Assembly: GCF_001542415.1 (NCBI RefSeq) | Contig: NZ_LNCU01000130.1 | Location: 1-64,000, forward strand | DNA: 64,000 nt | Direction: 5' to 3' | From: Bradyrhizobium macuxiense | GTDB taxonomy: Bacteria; Pseudomonadota; Alphaproteobacteria; Rhizobiales; Xanthobacteraceae | Shown: in pieces, positions 34,797-44,627 of the stretch | Layout of the letters: the number at the start of each line of letters is the position of its first letter | Numbering within the stretch: position 1 is the stretch's first letter | Made by a program: the position numbers and the translations under genes | The notes under the pieces: generated by a model | Databases searched by the model: none | What the model saw: the letters and a program-made list of their open reading frames with translations, nothing else | Told to the model about the DNA's origin: nothing

Positions 34797-35780
34797 GTGG
34801 GACAGTTTGCGAAAATCACGGCTGCCATCGCCGCCATTCTGTTCAGCACACCGGCCTTCGCCTGGGAGCCGACCAAGCCCGTCGAGATCGTGGTTGCGGC
34901 CGGTGCGGGTGGGGCGTCCGACCAGATGGCGCGCATGATGCAGGCGGCGATCCAGAAGAACAATCTGATGAAGCAGCCGATGGTGGTCTCGCTGAAGGGC
35001 GGCGCGTCGGGTGCCGAAGCGCTGATGTACATGAAGTCCAGCCAGGGCGACCCGAATAAGGTGCTGATCGCCTATTCGCTGATCTACATGTTGCCCCTAT
35101 CGGCCAAGATTCCCTTCAACTGGCGTGATCTCACCCCGGTATCGGTGATTGCGCTCGACCAGTTCGTGTTGTGGGACAATGCGTCCGGTCCCAAGACCGT
35201 CAAAGACTTCATCGCTGCTGCGAAGGCGGCGAGCGCGCCGTTCAAGATGGGCGGCACCGGTTCCAAGCGCGAAGACAACGTGCTGACCGTCTTCATGGAG
35301 CAGAAGACCGGCGCAAAGTTCTCCTACCTGCCGTACAAGTCCGGCGGTGAGGCCGCAACTCAACTGGTCGGTGGGCACATTGAGTCCAATGTCAACAATC
35401 CGTCCGAGAACCTCGAGGTCTGGCGGGCCGGGCAGGTGCGTGCGCTCTGTGTGTTCGACAAGGAACGCATCTCCTACAAGACCAAGGTCACTGACACGCA
35501 GTCCTGGAACGATATCCCGACCTGCAAGGAGGAAGGGCTCGACGTGCAATATCTGATGCTGCGCGCGATGTTCTTACCCGGCAAGGTCACGCATGAGGAG
35601 CAGGCGTTTTATGTCGACCTATTTCAGAAGGTGACGCAGACGCCCGAATACAAGGACTACATGGAAAGGCAGGCGTTGAAGCCGATCTTCCTCACCGGCA
35701 AGGACATGATCCAATTCCTCGAGGATGACGACAAGCAGAACGCTACACTGATGAACGAGGCGGGGTTCGTCGCAAAATAG
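34797..35780 (+). CDS. tctC: Tripartite tricarboxylate transporter substrate-binding protein
   Basis: This 327-residue periplasmic protein has a signal peptide (ITAAIAAILFSTPAFA, cleavage before WEPTKP) and the Bug/TctC fold: VEIVVAAGAGGASDQMARMM binds the carboxylate in family members, and KMGGTGSKREDN plus YLPYKSGGEAATQLVGGH are the other typical segments. It should deliver a carboxylic acid to the TctAB permease encoded at 38.1-40.3 kb. The start is GTG at 34797 with AGGGAAG upstream. Between this gene and tctB lie mtnP and mtnA, all on the same strand. A palindromic repeat follows the stop and may end or attenuate transcription. Confidence 0.9.
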   Translation: MGQFAKITAAIAAILFSTPAFAWEPTKPVEIVVAAGAGGASDQMARMMQAAIQKNNLMKQPMVVSLKGGASGAEALMYMKSSQGDPNKVLIAYSLIYMLPLSAKIPFNWRDLTPVSVIALDQFVLWDNASGPKTVKDFIAAAKAASAPFKMGGTGSKREDNVLTVFMEQKTGAKFSYLPYKSGGEAATQLVGGHIESNVNNPSENLEVWRAGQVRALCVFDKERISYKTKVTDTQSWNDIPTCKEEGLDVQYLMLRAMFLPGKVTHEEQAFYVDLFQKVTQTPEYKDYMERQALKPIFLTGKDMIQFLEDDDKQNATLMNEAGFVAK

Positions 35781-35805
35781 CGAGCTGCGGTGCAGTACCT
35801 CGTCC

Positions 35806-35834
35806 TTCCGGGTCACGCTTCGCGTGCCCCGGAA
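35806..35834. repeat. Bradyrhizobium-type intergenic palindrome
   Basis: TTCCGGGTCACG (35806-35817) pairs with CGTGCCCCGGAA (35823-35834), with one mismatch and a CTTCG turn. It resembles the CCCCGGAATGAC hairpin scattered through Bradyrhizobium intergenic regions. It may act as a terminator for tctC. Confidence 0.6.
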
Positions 35835-35985
35835 TGACCGCGCCATCGCTTCAACTTCCGTACGAAATTGACTTGCAAGGATCGGACGCGCGGTGATTAC
35901 TGCGCCGCAGTCAGGTCGAACGTCCGGCGTGCCCTCGGGTCTGGGTCAAACCTCCGTCGCCGTTGCAGGACCGTGAGGAGCGATC

Positions 35986-36861
35986 ATGAGTAAAGCCGTT
36001 CTCGGGATCATCGGCGGATCCGGCATCTACGACCTGCCTGGCCTGGAAAACGTCCGTGAGGAGGCAATTGAGAGCCCGTGGGGAGAGCCCTCGGCGACGC
36101 TACGACGCGGCGAGATGGCGGGACTACCGATCGTGTTCCTGCCGCGGCACGGACCGGGCCATGTGCTGTCGCCCTCCGATATCAACTACCGCGCCAATAT
36201 CGACGTCCTGAAGCGGGCAGGCGTCACTGATCTGGTCGCGTTGTCCGCATGCGGATCGTTCAAGGAAGATCTGCCGCCCGGCACCTTCGTTCTGGTCGAT
36301 CAATTTGTCGACCGCACGTACAAGCGCGAGAGCTCGTTCTTCGGCAAGGGCTGCGTCGCACATGTGTCGATGGCACACCCGGTCTCGCCGCTTCTCGCGG
36401 CGCATCTTGCGGGCGCAGCCGAAGCCGAGGGCATCGCGTTTGCGCGCGGCGGTACCTATCTTTGCATGGAGGGGCCGCAGTTTTCTTCGCTCGCGGAAAG
36501 CCTGACCTACAAAGCGCAGGGCTATTCGGTGATCGGCATGACCAATATGCCGGAAGCCAAGCTCGCCCGCGAGGCCGAAATCTGCTACGCTAGCGTTGCG
36601 ATGGTGACCGATTTTGATTGCTGGCATCCAGGCCATGATGCGGTGACGGTGCAGGATATCATCCGCGTGCTGAATTCGAACGCGGAGAAAGCCAAGGCGT
36701 TGGTCGCGCGTCTGGCGCGCGATTTCCCGAGGGAGCACGAGCCGTGTCCCATCGGCTCGGACCGCGCGCTGGACTCCGCGCTGATCACGGCGCCCGCAGC
36801 GCGCGATCCCGCGCTGCTCGCCAAGCTTGATGCCATTGCCGGACGGGTATTGCGGTCGTGA
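35986..36861 (+). CDS. mtnP: S-methyl-5'-thioadenosine phosphorylase
   Basis: This 291-residue protein cleaves methylthioadenosine with phosphate to adenine and methylthioribose-1-phosphate, the first step of methionine salvage. Family motifs are complete: IIGGSGIYDLPGLE at the start, LPRHGPGHVLSPSDINYRAN for phosphate and ribose, GGTYLCMEGPQFSSLAES, and GMTNMPEAKLAREAEICYAS. The length is standard. The ATG at 35986 follows GTGAGGAGCG. mtnA follows 41 bp downstream, so they are co-transcribed. Both are unusually placed between tctC and tctBA. Confidence 0.95.
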   Translation: MSKAVLGIIGGSGIYDLPGLENVREEAIESPWGEPSATLRRGEMAGLPIVFLPRHGPGHVLSPSDINYRANIDVLKRAGVTDLVALSACGSFKEDLPPGTFVLVDQFVDRTYKRESSFFGKGCVAHVSMAHPVSPLLAAHLAGAAEAEGIAFARGGTYLCMEGPQFSSLAESLTYKAQGYSVIGMTNMPEAKLAREAEICYASVAMVTDFDCWHPGHDAVTVQDIIRVLNSNAEKAKALVARLARDFPREHEPCPIGSDRALDSALITAPAARDPALLAKLDAIAGRVLRS

Positions 36862-36902
36862 AGAAGTTCTTCAAGAAGCGCGCGACGCGAAGGGCGTAGG
36901 GC

Positions 36903-38003
36903 ATGAAGGTGGACGGACAACATTTCCGCAGCATCTGGCTCGAGCCCGACGGCTGGTCGGTCGGCGCCATCGACCAGCGGCGGCTGCCGCATGAGTTCAT
37001 CGTCGCTAGGATCACGACGGCGGTGGAGGCAGGCGAGGCGATCCGCTCGATGCTGGTCCGCGGCGCGCCGCTGATCGGCGCCACCGCGGCCTACGGCGTG
37101 GCGCTGGCGATGCGCGCCGATGCGTCGGATGCCGCGCTTGATCGTGTGGGCAAGATGCTGGCTGCGACCCGGCCGACCGCGATCAATCTGAAATGGGCGA
37201 TCGACGAGATGCAGCGTGCGCTGGCGCCGCTGCCAGCCTCGGCACGCGCGGAGGCGGCCTATGCCCGCGCCCGGGCGATCGCCGACGAGGACGTCGCGAT
37301 CAACCGCGATATCGGCCGCCATGGGCTTGGCTTGATCGAGGCGATTGCCGCGACCAAGAAGGCCGGGGAGCCGGTGAACGTTCTCACGCATTGCAATGCC
37401 GGCTGGCTTGCAACCGTGGATTGGGGGACGGCGACCTCGCCGATCTACCAGGCGCATGATCGCGGCGTTCCGGTGCATGTCTGGGTCGACGAGACGCGCC
37501 CGCGCAATCAGGGTGCCTCGCTTACCGCATGGGAACTCGGCCATCACGGCGTGCCCCACACCGTCATCCCTGACAATACCGGCGGTCATCTGATGCAGCG
37601 CCAGATGGTTGATCTCGCGATCGTCGGAACCGATCGCGTCGCCGCCAATGGCGATGTCTGCAACAAGATCGGGACTTATCTGAAAGCGCTCGCCGCGCAC
37701 GACAATGGCGTCCCGTTCTTCGTTGCGCTGCCGTCGCCGACCATCGACTTTAGTATCGACGATGGTGTGAGGCAGATTCCGATCGAGCAGCGCGCCGCGA
37801 GGGAAGTCACGCACCTGACCGGACGTACGTCGGACGGACGGATCGAGACCGTGCGCGTGGTTCCGGAAGGTTCGCCGACGGCCAATTTCGGTTTCGACGT
37901 GACACCAGCGCGGCTGGTGACGGGGTTAATCACCGAGCGCGGCGTGCTCAAACCGGATCGTGCTGCACTTGCGAGCGCATTCCCCGAACGCTCCAGCAGT
38001 TAG
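36903..38003 (+). CDS. mtnA: Methylthioribose-1-phosphate isomerase
   Basis: This 366-residue eIF2B-like isomerase converts methylthioribose-1-phosphate to methylthioribulose-1-phosphate. Landmarks are [20 protein letters not shown], the catalytic cysteine in [11 protein letters not shown] and the catalytic aspartate in [18 protein letters not shown]. The length is normal. Later salvage genes (mtnB, mtnC, mtnD) are absent from the window, so the pathway either continues elsewhere or feeds a shunt. It ends 77 bp before tctB. Confidence 0.95.
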   Translation: MKVDGQHFRSIWLEPDGWSVGAIDQRRLPHEFIVARITTAVEAGEAIRSMLVRGAPLIGATAAYGVALAMRADASDAALDRVGKMLAATRPTAINLKWAIDEMQRALAPLPASARAEAAYARARAIADEDVAINRDIGRHGLGLIEAIAATKKAGEPVNVLTHCNAGWLATVDWGTATSPIYQAHDRGVPVHVWVDETRPRNQGASLTAWELGHHGVPHTVIPDNTGGHLMQRQMVDLAIVGTDRVAANGDVCNKIGTYLKALAAHDNGVPFFVALPSPTIDFSIDDGVRQIPIEQRAAREVTHLTGRTSDGRIETVRVVPEGSPTANFGFDVTPARLVTGLITERGVLKPDRAALASAFPERSSS

Positions 38004-38079
38004 CTGAAGGCTGCATTGACGGTGATTGAATCAGCACGCTATCCCAATCGTTGCCCTCGCAACCCAGACCGTCTCATCC

Positions 38080-38622
38080 ATGTCCAATCCCGAACTTGAT
38101 ATCGTCGTCGACGATCCGACCGCGCCCGAGGCGGGCTCGCCCGCGGTCGTCGGCAGCGGTGCCGTTGACGTCATCATCTCGCTGCTGCTGCTCGCGCTTG
38201 CCGTGATACTCGGCTGGGACAATTGGCGCACCGGCGCGTCATGGGACTCGACCGGCCCGCAACCCGGCTATTTTCCATTCTATCTCTCGGTGATCCTCGG
38301 CGCCGCCAGCCTCTATGGCATCGGGGCCGCCTTGATCTCGCGCCGCGAGGCTGCCGAGACCTTCGTCACCCGCGCGCAGTTGCGCCGGGTGATGGCGGTG
38401 TTCGTGCCGACATTCCTGTTCTGCCTCGCCACGCAATATCTCGGGCTCTATGTCGCGAGCTTCCTCCTGATCGCGGGCTTCATGCGCCTGGTCGGCAAGA
38501 TCGCGCTGTGGAAGTCGCTGCTCACCGCCTTCGTCTTCACCGCCGCGATGTTCGTGACCTTCGACATCGCATTCGACGTCATCATGCCGAAGGGGCCGCT
38601 CGAAGCGGCCTTCGGCTACTAG
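38080..38622 (+). CDS. tctB: Tripartite tricarboxylate transporter small permease subunit
   Basis: This 180-residue protein has four hydrophobic helices, typical of TctB: VDVIISLLLLALAVILGW, FYLSVILGAASLYGIGAAL, VFVPTFLFCLATQYLGLYVA and LTAFVFTAAMFVTFDIAF. The SWDSTGPQPGYFPF motif between helices 1 and 2 is a family hallmark. The ATG at 38080 is chosen; the frame from 38026 adds a non-conserved leader. tctA follows after a 125-bp gap that holds a rhizobial repeat. Confidence 0.9.
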   Translation: MSNPELDIVVDDPTAPEAGSPAVVGSGAVDVIISLLLLALAVILGWDNWRTGASWDSTGPQPGYFPFYLSVILGAASLYGIGAALISRREAAETFVTRAQLRRVMAVFVPTFLFCLATQYLGLYVASFLLIAGFMRLVGKIALWKSLLTAFVFTAAMFVTFDIAFDVIMPKGPLEAAFGY

Positions 38623-38623
38623 T

Positions 38624-38726
38624 GCATGATCCGGAAAAGTATGAAGCGGTTTTCCGAAAGATCATGCTCAAACAAACAAGGAGCTAATGCGCGATGACGG
38701 TTCAACCCAATCTCATCGCGCTTAGC
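38624..38726. repeat. RIME-like rhizobial intergenic repeat
   Basis: Two nested inverted repeats occur in tandem: GCATGATCCGGAAAA (38624-38638) with TTTTCC...GATCATGC (38650-38667), then AGCTAATGCGCGATGA (from 38682) with TCATCGCGCTTAGCT (to about 38727). This block is the familiar mobile-repeat type of Hyphomicrobiales intergenic spaces. It lies between tctB and tctA and may modulate their relative expression. Confidence 0.65.
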
Positions 38727-38747
38727 TGATCGACAGGATCTCGAGAC

Positions 38748-40259
38748 ATGGAAGCTTTCGGTCTCCTGCTGCACGGTTTCGCCGTCCTGCTGACGTGGAA
38801 GACGCTACTCTTGATGATGGTCGGGTTGGTGCTCGGCATCTTCGTCGGCGTGCTGCCCGGGCTCGGCGGCCCCAACGGCGTTGCGATCCTGCTGCCGCTC
38901 ACCTTCACGATGGACCCGACGTCGGCCATCGTGATGCTGTCCTGCATCTATTGGGGCGCGCTGTTCGGCGGCGCCATCACCTCGATCCTGTTCAACATCC
39001 CGGGCGAGGCCTGGTCGGTCGCGACCACGTTCGACGGCTATCCGATGGCGCAGCAGGGCAGGGCGGCGGAAGCGCTCACCGCGGCTTTCACCTCCTCCTT
39101 CATCGGATCGCTGGTCGCCGTGCTGCTGATCACTTTCCTGGCGCCGATGATCTCGTCGTTTGCGCTGAAGTTCGGCCCGCCGGAATTCTTCGCCGTCTAT
39201 CTGCTGACGTTCTGCTCCTTCGTCGGGCTCGGCCGCGAGGCCAAGCACAAGACGGTCATCTCGATGTCGCTCGGGCTGCTGCTCGCCGGTGTCGGCATGG
39301 ACACGGTGTCGGGGCAGTTGCGCATGACGTTCGGTTCCGCCGAACTGTTGCGCGGCATCAACTTCCTCGTCGCGGTCATCGGCCTGTTCGGCATCAGCGA
39401 GATCCTGCTCACGATGGAGGAGCGCCTGGCGCTTCGTGGGCATGCCGCCGGCATCAGCCTGCGCGTGGTGCTGTCGGTGTGGAAGGACCTGCCGAAATAC
39501 TGGATGACGCTGCTACGCTCGTCCTTCATCGGCTGCTGGCTCGGCATCACGCCGGGTGGGGCGATCGCGGCCTCGTTCATGGGCTACAATCTCGCCAAGC
39601 GCTTCTCCAAGGACCCGGAGAGTTTCGGCAAGGGCCGCATCGAGGGCGTGTTCGCGCCGGAAACCGCGGCGCACGCATCGGGCACCTCGGCGTTGCTGCC
39701 GATGCTCGCGCTCGGCATTCCCGGCTCGGGCACCGCGGCGATCCTGCTCGGCGGCCTGATGGTGTGGGGCCTCAACCCCGGGCCGCTGCTGTTCGTCGAG
39801 CACAAGGATTTCGTCTGGGGCCTGATCGCGTCCATGTATCTCGGCAATGTCGTCGGCCTCGTGCTGGTGCTGACCACCGTGCCGATCTTCGCCTCGATCC
39901 TGCGGGTGCCGTTCGCGGCGGTGGCGCCGATGATCGTGGTGTCCTGCGCGATCGGCGCCTACGCGATCCAGAACGCGATGTTCGACATCTGGCTGATGCT
40001 GGGCTTCGGTGTCGTCGGCTATGTCTTCAAGAAGATCAGCATCCCGCTCGCGCCGTTCACGTTGGCGCTGGTGCTCGGCAATCGGGCCGAGGACGCGTTC
40101 CGCCTGTCGATGATCGGATCGGGCGGCGACATGACGGTGTTCTGGTCGAACGGTCTCGTCGGCACGATCACGACGCTGGCGATCGTGCTGCTGTTCTGGC
40201 CGCTGATCGACCGCGCCTTTGCCGGCCTCACGCGACTGGTGCGGCCGGCGAGAGCGTGA
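38748..40259 (+). CDS. tctA: Tripartite tricarboxylate transporter large permease subunit
   Basis: This 503-residue membrane protein has the duplicated TctA fold with about 11-12 helices. The two signature glycine-rich loops are present: GVLPGLGGPNGVAILLPLTF near residue 37 and ALGIPGSGTAAILLGGLMVWG near residue 320. With TctB and the periplasmic TctC it imports a di- or tricarboxylate using the ion gradient. The ATG at 38748 is well placed before the first helix. The stop is 4 bp from the stop of the convergent CoA-transferase gene. Confidence 0.93.
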   Translation: MEAFGLLLHGFAVLLTWKTLLLMMVGLVLGIFVGVLPGLGGPNGVAILLPLTFTMDPTSAIVMLSCIYWGALFGGAITSILFNIPGEAWSVATTFDGYPMAQQGRAAEALTAAFTSSFIGSLVAVLLITFLAPMISSFALKFGPPEFFAVYLLTFCSFVGLGREAKHKTVISMSLGLLLAGVGMDTVSGQLRMTFGSAELLRGINFLVAVIGLFGISEILLTMEERLALRGHAAGISLRVVLSVWKDLPKYWMTLLRSSFIGCWLGITPGGAIAASFMGYNLAKRFSKDPESFGKGRIEGVFAPETAAHASGTSALLPMLALGIPGSGTAAILLGGLMVWGLNPGPLLFVEHKDFVWGLIASMYLGNVVGLVLVLTTVPIFASILRVPFAAVAPMIVVSCAIGAYAIQNAMFDIWLMLGFGVVGYVFKKISIPLAPFTLALVLGNRAEDAFRLSMIGSGGDMTVFWSNGLVGTITTLAIVLLFWPLIDRAFAGLTRLVRPARA

Positions 40260-40263
40260 AGTT

Positions 40264-41457
40264 TCAGACCACCTTGCGCTGGCGGAGCTCGGTGATCTCG
40301 TCCTTGCCGAAGCCGAACTCGGCCAGCACTTCGTCGGTCTGTTCGCCGAATTCCGGCGGCCGCGCCGCCATCCGGCTCGGCGTCCGCGACAGCGTCACGG
40401 GCTGGCCGACCAGCTGAATGTGCCGGTTTTCGTCGTTCGGCACGTGCTGGGCGATGCCGAGATGCTTGACCTGGGCATCCTCGAACATCTGGTCGATCGA
40501 GTAGATCGGTCCGCACGGCACGCCGGCCTCGTTGAGTTCGCGAACCCAGGTCTCGGTCGACTTCTTCTCGGTCAGCGTGTTGATCCTGGCGTTCAGCGCA
40601 TCGCGGTTCTTCGAGCGCGCGGGCGCGGTGGCGTAGTCCGGATCGGTGACCAGCTCGGGCGCGCCGATCGCCTGAGCGCAGCGCTCCCAGATCCGTCCTC
40701 CCGTGGTGGCGATGTTGATGTAGCCGTCGGAGGTCTTGAACACGCCGGTCGGGATCGAGGTCGGATGGTTGTTGCCGGCCTGCTTGGCCACCTCCTTCTC
40801 CATCAGCCAGCGCGCGGCCTGGAAGTCCAGCATGAAGATCTGGGCCTGCAGCAGCGAGGTCTGCACCCACTGGCCTTCGCCGGACACGTCACGCTCCAGC
40901 AGCGCGGTCAGGATGCCGATCGCGCAGAACAGCCCGCCGGTCAGATCTGCCACCGGGATGCCGACCCGCATCGGGCCGCCGCCGGGGGCGCCGGTCACCG
41001 ACATCAGCCCGCCCATGCCCTGGGCGATCTGATCGAAACCCGGGCGCTTGTGATAGGGGCCGTCCTGGCCGAACCCGGAGATGCTGCCATAGACGATGCG
41101 CGGATTGATCTTCCGCATGCTCTCATAGTCGATGCCGAGCTTGAATTTGACGTCGGGGCGGAAGTTCTCGACGATGACGTCGGCCTGCTCGGCCAGCCGC
41201 TTGAACACCTCGAGGCCCTTCGGGTCCTTGAGATTGAGGGTCATGGCGCGCTTGTTGCGGTGCAGGTTCTGGAAGTCGGATCCGCCGCGTGGACCGCCCG
41301 GCTGCTCGCCGCCGCTGTCTTCCAGCAACGCATCGATCTTGATGACATTGGCGCCCCAGTCGGCGAGCTGTCGCACGCAGGTCGGCCCCGAACGGACGCG
41401 GGTCAGATCCAGCACGGTGAAACGGGACAGGGCTTGGGACGCTTGGGGAAAGGGCAT
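40264..41457 (-). CDS. CaiB/BaiF class III CoA-transferase
   Basis: This 397-residue protein moves CoA between carboxylic acids. Family features are the N-terminal VLDLTRVRSGPTCVRQLADWGA, the NKRAMTLNLKDPKG segment, GFGQDGPY and the aspartate in GIPVADLTGGLF that forms the acyl-anhydride intermediate. The ATG at 41457 starts right at the conserved domain; the frame to 41565 lacks similarity. It is convergent with tctA. The acid imported by TctABC might be activated by this enzyme and processed by the hydratase at 29.8 kb, but the link is inferred from proximity only. Confidence 0.92.
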   Translation of the reverse strand: MPFPQASQALSRFTVLDLTRVRSGPTCVRQLADWGANVIKIDALLEDSGGEQPGGPRGGSDFQNLHRNKRAMTLNLKDPKGLEVFKRLAEQADVIVENFRPDVKFKLGIDYESMRKINPRIVYGSISGFGQDGPYHKRPGFDQIAQGMGGLMSVTGAPGGGPMRVGIPVADLTGGLFCAIGILTALLERDVSGEGQWVQTSLLQAQIFMLDFQAARWLMEKEVAKQAGNNHPTSIPTGVFKTSDGYINIATTGGRIWERCAQAIGAPELVTDPDYATAPARSKNRDALNARINTLTEKKSTETWVRELNEAGVPCGPIYSIDQMFEDAQVKHLGIAQHVPNDENRHIQLVGQPVTLSRTPSRMAARPPEFGEQTDEVLAEFGFGKDEITELRQRKVV

Positions 41458-41839
41458 TGAGAACACCTCTTGTTTGCCGGGCCGTTCCGGAATCTGGCCT
41501 GTCTGGCTTAGACAATTCGGCGAGCCTTTCCAACTGGTACCCCGATGGGACAAGGTCGGAAACAAATGCCCGTCGGAACAGCGGTTCCGCCCCGGAATAC
41601 GGCTCGGTTCGGGTACGATATCCGCAAATCTACGGGCCAGTCGACCCCCGAGGCGTGGACGCTGCTCGTACCCGGATATTCATCGAAGCCTTAGCGGGCC
41701 TTGTCACGGACGCCTTAATGATTTGCCAATCGCGCATCCGCAAGATCGTGACAAACTGCCTGCGGCTGGGCCGTGTTATCCTGCGCCCGTCGTCAGGCGA
41801 CTCATTCAAGGCAGTAAGCTTCCAGGCGCGGTTGGTATA
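41458..41839. other. Divergent intergenic region, CoA-transferase / M10 protease
   Basis: No gene supported. The long plus-strand frame through here lacks any protein resemblance until the ATG at 41840. It must contain the promoters of both flanking genes. Confidence 0.4.
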
Positions 41840-44392
41840 ATGCGAAAAGGCCATTCGTTCTCCGATGATCTTCCCTGGTTTGATGGTTGGGATGGCACGG
41901 CGTTCACAACCGGATTGCCAACGTCCACTGTCATCACAGGAAACCCGGCTCTTCTGGGCGACCCCGGTGATCAATATCCGCTCGCAGCAAGTACTGTCGG
42001 CGCTACGACCAATGACAGCACCGCCAAACCGGTGGCGACCGTCGCCCAGCTCGCCGACTATCTCGTCAACGGGTTCTGGGCCTACAGCAGCACGATTGCC
42101 CATCATTGGGCCTCCAATACGATCAGCTTCAACATCAGCGCATTAAGTGCTGCCGAGCAGGCGCTCGCGCTGTCTGCGTTGGAGGCCTGGCACGAGGTTG
42201 CCAACGTGACCTTCGTCCAGACCAGTGCCAGTGCCAACGTCACGTTCGTCGACACGGGCTCGATGACGGCCATGACCGGTGCGAACTGGAACGGCTCGGG
42301 CATCATGAGCTCGGCGACGGTCGACATCAGCGCGGACTGGATCACGACCGACGGCGGCGCCTACGACGGCAAGACCGGGATCGACAGCTACGGATACCAG
42401 ACCTACATCCACGAGATCGGTCACGCACTCGGCCTCGGCCACCAGGGCCCCTATAACGGCGATGCGAACTATGCCGCCAACGCGATCTACGCTGACGACA
42501 CCTGGCAGTATTCGATCATGTCGTACTTCGCGCAGGATAATTACAATGGAGGTTCTTACCGCTACGTCGTCACGCCGCAGATGGCTGATATCTACGCCGT
42601 GGATTCGATCTACGGCGCGGCGACCACGACGCGGACAGGCAACACCGTCTACGGCTTCAACAGCAACGCAGGCGCGATCTTCAATTTCGCCAACTACAGC
42701 CTGCCGCCCGCCTTCACGATCTATGACAGCGGCGGCAGCAACACGCTCGACTGCTCCGGATATTCCGTCGCGCAGGACATCGACCTGCATCCCGGCGCTT
42801 TCTCCTCGATCGGCGGCCTGGTTCACAATATCGGGATCGCGGCCAACACGATCATCCAGACGGCGATCGCCGGCAGCGGCAACGACTGGCTGATCGCGAA
42901 CGACTACGGCTGCACGCTGGTGGGCGGCGCGGGCAACGATACCCTGGTCGGCGGAGCCGGTGCCGACCGGCTGGTCGCGGGCTCCGGCGTCGACACCATG
43001 ATCGGTGGCGGCAGCGCCGATACGTTCGTGTTTGCGGCCGGAGATGTCACACCAGCGAGCGGGACGCACGATCTGATCACGGATTTCGTCTCGGGCCTGG
43101 ATCACATCGATCTCAGCGGCATCGGCACGTTCGACTTCATCGGCCTGTCGCCCTTCGACCATAAGGCCGACGAACTCGACTACAGCTACAACAGCGCGCT
43201 CGGCGTAACGGTGCTGCAAGGCGACACCAATGGTGACGGAACGCCGGATTTCGCGATCGACTTGACGGGAAATATAACATTGACCGCGTCAGATTTGATA
43301 GGAGCTCATGCACAAAGCGATGCCGTCGCTACACATGCTCCCGATTTCAATGGGGACGGTAACACGGATCTGCTGTTCGTTAATAGTTCCACGTCCGGCG
43401 TAGCTGAATGGGAGCTCAACGGGACGCAGGTTCTTGCAAGCCCACAGGTCGGGACGCTGGCGTCAGGGTTTCACTTTGCCTACGCCGGCGACTTCAACGG
43501 TGACGGCAAGAGCGACTTGCTGATGCTCAATGATGCCACTCACGTCCTGAACGTCTGGCAAATGAGCGGCACGCAGGTTGTGGCCAATGTGAATATCGGC
43601 GCGATCAACGCGGCGGCGGGTTGGAGCCTTGCCGGTACTGGCGACTTTAATGGCGATGGCAAAACTGATCTGTTGTTCCTCAACAGCAATACGGCTGGTG
43701 TTGCGATATGGCAAATGAACGGCACTACGGTCACTGCTAATCCGCAGGTGGGCATCATCGCGTCCGGCTTTCAGTTCGCCGCGACGGGGGATTTTAACGG
43801 AGACGGCAAGACGGACTTGCTCATGATCAATGACACGACGCATGACGTGTCGATGTGGCAGATGAACGGAACACAAGTCAGTTCGGTTGCGACCGTCGGT
43901 ACGATCAATTCTGCCGCCGGTTGGCAGTTTCAGGGCGTTGGGGATTTCAATGGCGACGGGAAGTCAGATCTCCTATTTCTCAGCAGCACGACGCATGACG
44001 TGGCAGTCTGGCTGATGAATGGCTACCAGGTCCTGGCGAGCTCCCAGATCGGCACTATCAACGCTGCCGACGGCTGGAGGTTTGCCGATATCGGCGACTT
44101 CAATGGAGATGGGAAATCGGACCTTCTGTTCTTGAATAGCACCACGCACGGTGTCGCGGTTTGGGAGCTAAATGGCACGCAGGTCCTTGCCAATCCGCAA
44201 ATCGGGGTTGCGGCCGCGGGGGACACCTATGTCGGCCTGGAGGATGTCAACGGGGACCATAAGTCGGACATTCTCTTCGAAAACCCGACCACTCATGTTT
44301 TGACGGCTTGGGAGATGAATGGGCCGCAGGTTGCGCTCAATCAGCAAATCGGCACGATCAACGCAGCCACCGGCTGGCATCTTGTGTCTTGA
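41840..44392 (+). CDS. Serralysin-like metalloprotease with RTX and FG-GAP repeats
   Basis: This 850-residue secreted protein has an M10-type zinc protease domain with HEIGHALGLGH (ligands H191, H195, H201; catalytic E192) and a Met-turn SIMSYF. A short RTX block with GGAGNDTLVGGAGADRL loops (about 350-400) comes next, then a peptidase_M10_C-like calcium region. Residues from about 490 to the end form roughly six VCBS/FG-GAP repeats, each built on GDFNGDGKSDLLFLN, which would fold as a beta-propeller and bind calcium. There is no Sec signal, and RTX proteins use type I secretion; no T1SS genes are in the window. The ATG at 41840 starts the homologous part; earlier in-frame codons back to 41132 are non-coding in character. 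Confidence 0.88.
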   Translation: MRKGHSFSDDLPWFDGWDGTAFTTGLPTSTVITGNPALLGDPGDQYPLAASTVGATTNDSTAKPVATVAQLADYLVNGFWAYSSTIAHHWASNTISFNISALSAAEQALALSALEAWHEVANVTFVQTSASANVTFVDTGSMTAMTGANWNGSGIMSSATVDISADWITTDGGAYDGKTGIDSYGYQTYIHEIGHALGLGHQGPYNGDANYAANAIYADDTWQYSIMSYFAQDNYNGGSYRYVVTPQMADIYAVDSIYGAATTTRTGNTVYGFNSNAGAIFNFANYSLPPAFTIYDSGGSNTLDCSGYSVAQDIDLHPGAFSSIGGLVHNIGIAANTIIQTAIAGSGNDWLIANDYGCTLVGGAGNDTLVGGAGADRLVAGSGVDTMIGGGSADTFVFAAGDVTPASGTHDLITDFVSGLDHIDLSGIGTFDFIGLSPFDHKADELDYSYNSALGVTVLQGDTNGDGTPDFAIDLTGNITLTASDLIGAHAQSDAVATHAPDFNGDGNTDLLFVNSSTSGVAEWELNGTQVLASPQVGTLASGFHFAYAGDFNGDGKSDLLMLNDATHVLNVWQMSGTQVVANVNIGAINAAAGWSLAGTGDFNGDGKTDLLFLNSNTAGVAIWQMNGTTVTANPQVGIIASGFQFAATGDFNGDGKTDLLMINDTTHDVSMWQMNGTQVSSVATVGTINSAAGWQFQGVGDFNGDGKSDLLFLSSTTHDVAVWLMNGYQVLASSQIGTINAADGWRFADIGDFNGDGKSDLLFLNSTTHGVAVWELNGTQVLANPQIGVAAAGDTYVGLEDVNGDHKSDILFENPTTHVLTAWEMNGPQVALNQQIGTINAATGWHLVS

Positions 44393-44627
44393 TGCAGTGC
44401 GCTGCCTGCTGCCGCAAATACACCACTTCCACACACCGCGATTTCGCCTGGCTACGCTTGATTCGTGAAGGTTAGATCGCCTAAACTCTTCCGGCAGTCG
44501 CTAAACGCGAGGTGCGTCGTCGCTTGGCGCGATGAATTCGCTGGGAGACGATACCGATTTTCCGTGCACAGCTGCAGGACGTTGTGTCAACGCAGTGCGG
44601 TTTTCGCGAATCTGAGGGGATACCAAG

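Noticed and set aside
38795-40417. 540-codon plus-strand frame overlapping tctA
   Set aside because: It is a shifted frame of tctA, with an arginine/histidine-rich shadow composition and no family motif.
41132-41839. N-terminal extension of the M10 protease frame
   Set aside because: The 236 extra codons overlap the CoA-transferase gene in antisense and have no protein-like pattern. The homologous region starts just after the ATG at 41840.
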